From NCBI GenBank assembly GCA_003447595.1, contig DLYT01000146.1, forward strand, positions 69,884 through 76,066: a stretch of 6,183 nucleotides of DNA, given 5' to 3'. The DNA is from Porphyromonadaceae bacterium (lineage in GTDB: Bacteria; Bacteroidota; Bacteroidia; Bacteroidales; CAMTPD01). Below, one piece after another: positions 5,075 through 6,183 of this stretch. A program made the position numbers and the translations under genes. The number at the start of each line of letters is the position of its first letter. Position 1 is the first letter of the stretch. The notes beneath the pieces were generated by a model. It was given only the letters and a program-made list of their open reading frames with translations. It did no database searches and had not been told where the DNA came from.

Positions 5075-6183
5075 ATGAAGAAGTATTTTTTTGCAGTTGG
5101 GTTATTGGTATCAGTAATGGGTTATGCGCAAGCACAAGATGTAAACGCGTCAGCAGATTCAGTAAAAGCAGAAATCGCATCTTTGCAAGAACGCACCGAG
5201 CAACTTGAGAGTACAGTGAATAAGATGGGTAAATTAAAGATTACCGGTTATATTCAAGCTCAAATGGAGATGGGTCAAAAAGACGCTTCGTTAAAGGTGG
5301 GTGGTTCTAACGAGAAAAAAGATGATTGGTTTACTCGTTTCGGTATCCGCAGAGGTCGTTTGAAGTTTGTTTACTCTAATTTTGGAGGTAATATTGTATT
5401 TCAATTAGATGTTACTGAAAAAGGTGTTGGTTTTAAAGATGCTTATTTAGATTACACACTGCCAAAGAAGTTGAACTTTGTGACGTTGAAAGCCGGTGTA
5501 TTTGATCGCCCATTCGGTGACGAGATTAAATACTCATCTAGCAAAAGAGAAATGCCTGAACGTTCGCTTGTTTTCCAAACACTTTTCCCTGAAGAAAGAG
5601 ATTTGGGTGCGGAAATCAAATTACAAGCACCAAAAGGACACATGCTTAACTTCTTAAAATTAGAAGCTGCTCTTGTAGCCGGTAACGGTATCAAGATGGA
5701 GACTGATAACAGAAAAGACCTGATCATGCACCTTCACGGTTCTAAGAAATACGATAACTGGAGCTGGGGATTAGGAACATCATTCTACAATGGAGGGGTA
5801 TACCAGTCTACAGATACAGTATATAAGATGGAAGGCGACAAGTTTGTTGCAAACATTGCAGAAGGAAATAAAGGAAAGAATGCTAAAAGACAATATTTCG
5901 GTTTCGATGGTCAAGTATCTTTCGACAATCCGCTAGGTTTTACTCAATTCAGAGCAGAATACGTTTGGGGTACACAACCGGGATCTTCATCAAGCAGCAA
6001 AAGTCCTAATTATTCATACCTGCCAGGATCTTCAAAAGGCGATGACGCATTCAATACATATATTCGTCCATTCCGCGGAGGGTATTTGACCTACGTTCAA
6101 AACATCGGGAAATCTAAGTTCGACTTTGTAGGTAAATACAACTTCTACGATCCGAATACGAAAGTAAAAGGTGATGAAGTAGG
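5075..6183 (+). CDS. Phosphate-selective porin, OprO/OprP family (C-terminus beyond window)
   Basis: ATG at 5075-5077 opens a frame of 369 codons that runs off the right edge without a stop. Residues 1-20 form a signal peptide (MKKYFFAVGLLVSVMGYAQA, cleavage probably before QDVNA). Residues about 28-52 (SVKAEIASLQERTEQLESTV and neighbours) look like a short coiled coil, which could support trimer assembly. The barrel then begins at about residue 54 with KLKITGYIQAQMEM. Blocks typical of the phosphate-selective porin O/P family follow: FGIRRGRLKFVYSNFGGNIVFQLD (written here in part, residues 89-112), KDAYLDYTLP, LKAGVFDRPFGDEI (138-151) and FPEERDLGAEIKL (171-183). A Ser/Gly-rich stretch at about 299-322 is probably a surface loop. 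Family members are usually around 400 residues or a little more, so most of the protein is present. Its role would be passive uptake of phosphate or other anions across the outer membrane. The shared control region with pstC supports phosphate, but the specificity is inferred. Confidence 0.92.
   Translation, partial: MKKYFFAVGLLVSVMGYAQAQDVNASADSVKAEIASLQERTEQLESTVNKMGKLKITGYIQAQMEMGQKDASLKVGGSNEKKDDWFTRFGIRRGRLKFVYSNFGGNIVFQLDVTEKGVGFKDAYLDYTLPKKLNFVTLKAGVFDRPFGDEIKYSSSKREMPERSLVFQTLFPEERDLGAEIKLQAPKGHMLNFLKLEAALVAGNGIKMETDNRKDLIMHLHGSKKYDNWSWGLGTSFYNGGVYQSTDTVYKMEGDKFVANIAEGNKGKNAKRQYFGFDGQVSFDNPLGFTQFRAEYVWGTQPGSSSSSKSPNYSYLPGSSKGDDAFNTYIRPFRGGYLTYVQNIGKSKFDFVGKYNFYDPNTKVKGDEV

Overview
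The window looks like chromosomal DNA from a member of the Bacteroidales (Bacteroides/Parabacteroides-like). The evidence is the moderate-to-low GC content, AT-rich leaders without clear Shine-Dalgarno sequences, promoter elements resembling the Bacteroidetes -7 consensus TAnnTTTG, and the protein families present. No species is claimed. There are no mobile elements, RNA genes or CRISPR arrays that I can see.

Layout: positions 1-956 (minus) hold the N-terminal half of a YgiQ-family radical SAM protein, cut by the window edge inside its iron-sulfur cysteine motif. Positions 957-1155 hold a short gap with a rho-independent terminator. From 4747 down to 1156, all on the minus strand, runs a phosphate-uptake operon in the order pstC (3560-4747), pstA (2671-3531), pstB (1869-2621), phoU (1156-1827). 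Positions 4748-5074 are a divergent regulatory region. From 5075 to the right edge, on the plus strand, is a phosphate-selective porin of the OprO/OprP family, incomplete at its C-terminus.

The genes form one nutritional unit. The porin would let phosphate across the outer membrane, PstC and PstA form the inner-membrane channel, PstB powers it with ATP, and PhoU links transport to signalling and limits uptake. The periplasmic binding protein gene pstS is not in the operon within this window. PstC carries an insertion of about 130 residues that resembles part of a PstS-like binding-protein lobe.

The most interesting part is the divergent control region. Ten 7-bp elements separated by exactly 4 bp (11-bp period) run without a break from 4792 to 4897. 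The left four face pstC and the right six face the porin. The outermost element on each side lies exactly 10 bp from a near-consensus -7 box. This is the architecture of a PhoB-type Pho box, built as a two-way array with the repeat core TTGTAAC. The porin's predicted leader of about 150 nt also contains a perfect 12-bp AT-only inverted repeat with a CCCCA loop.
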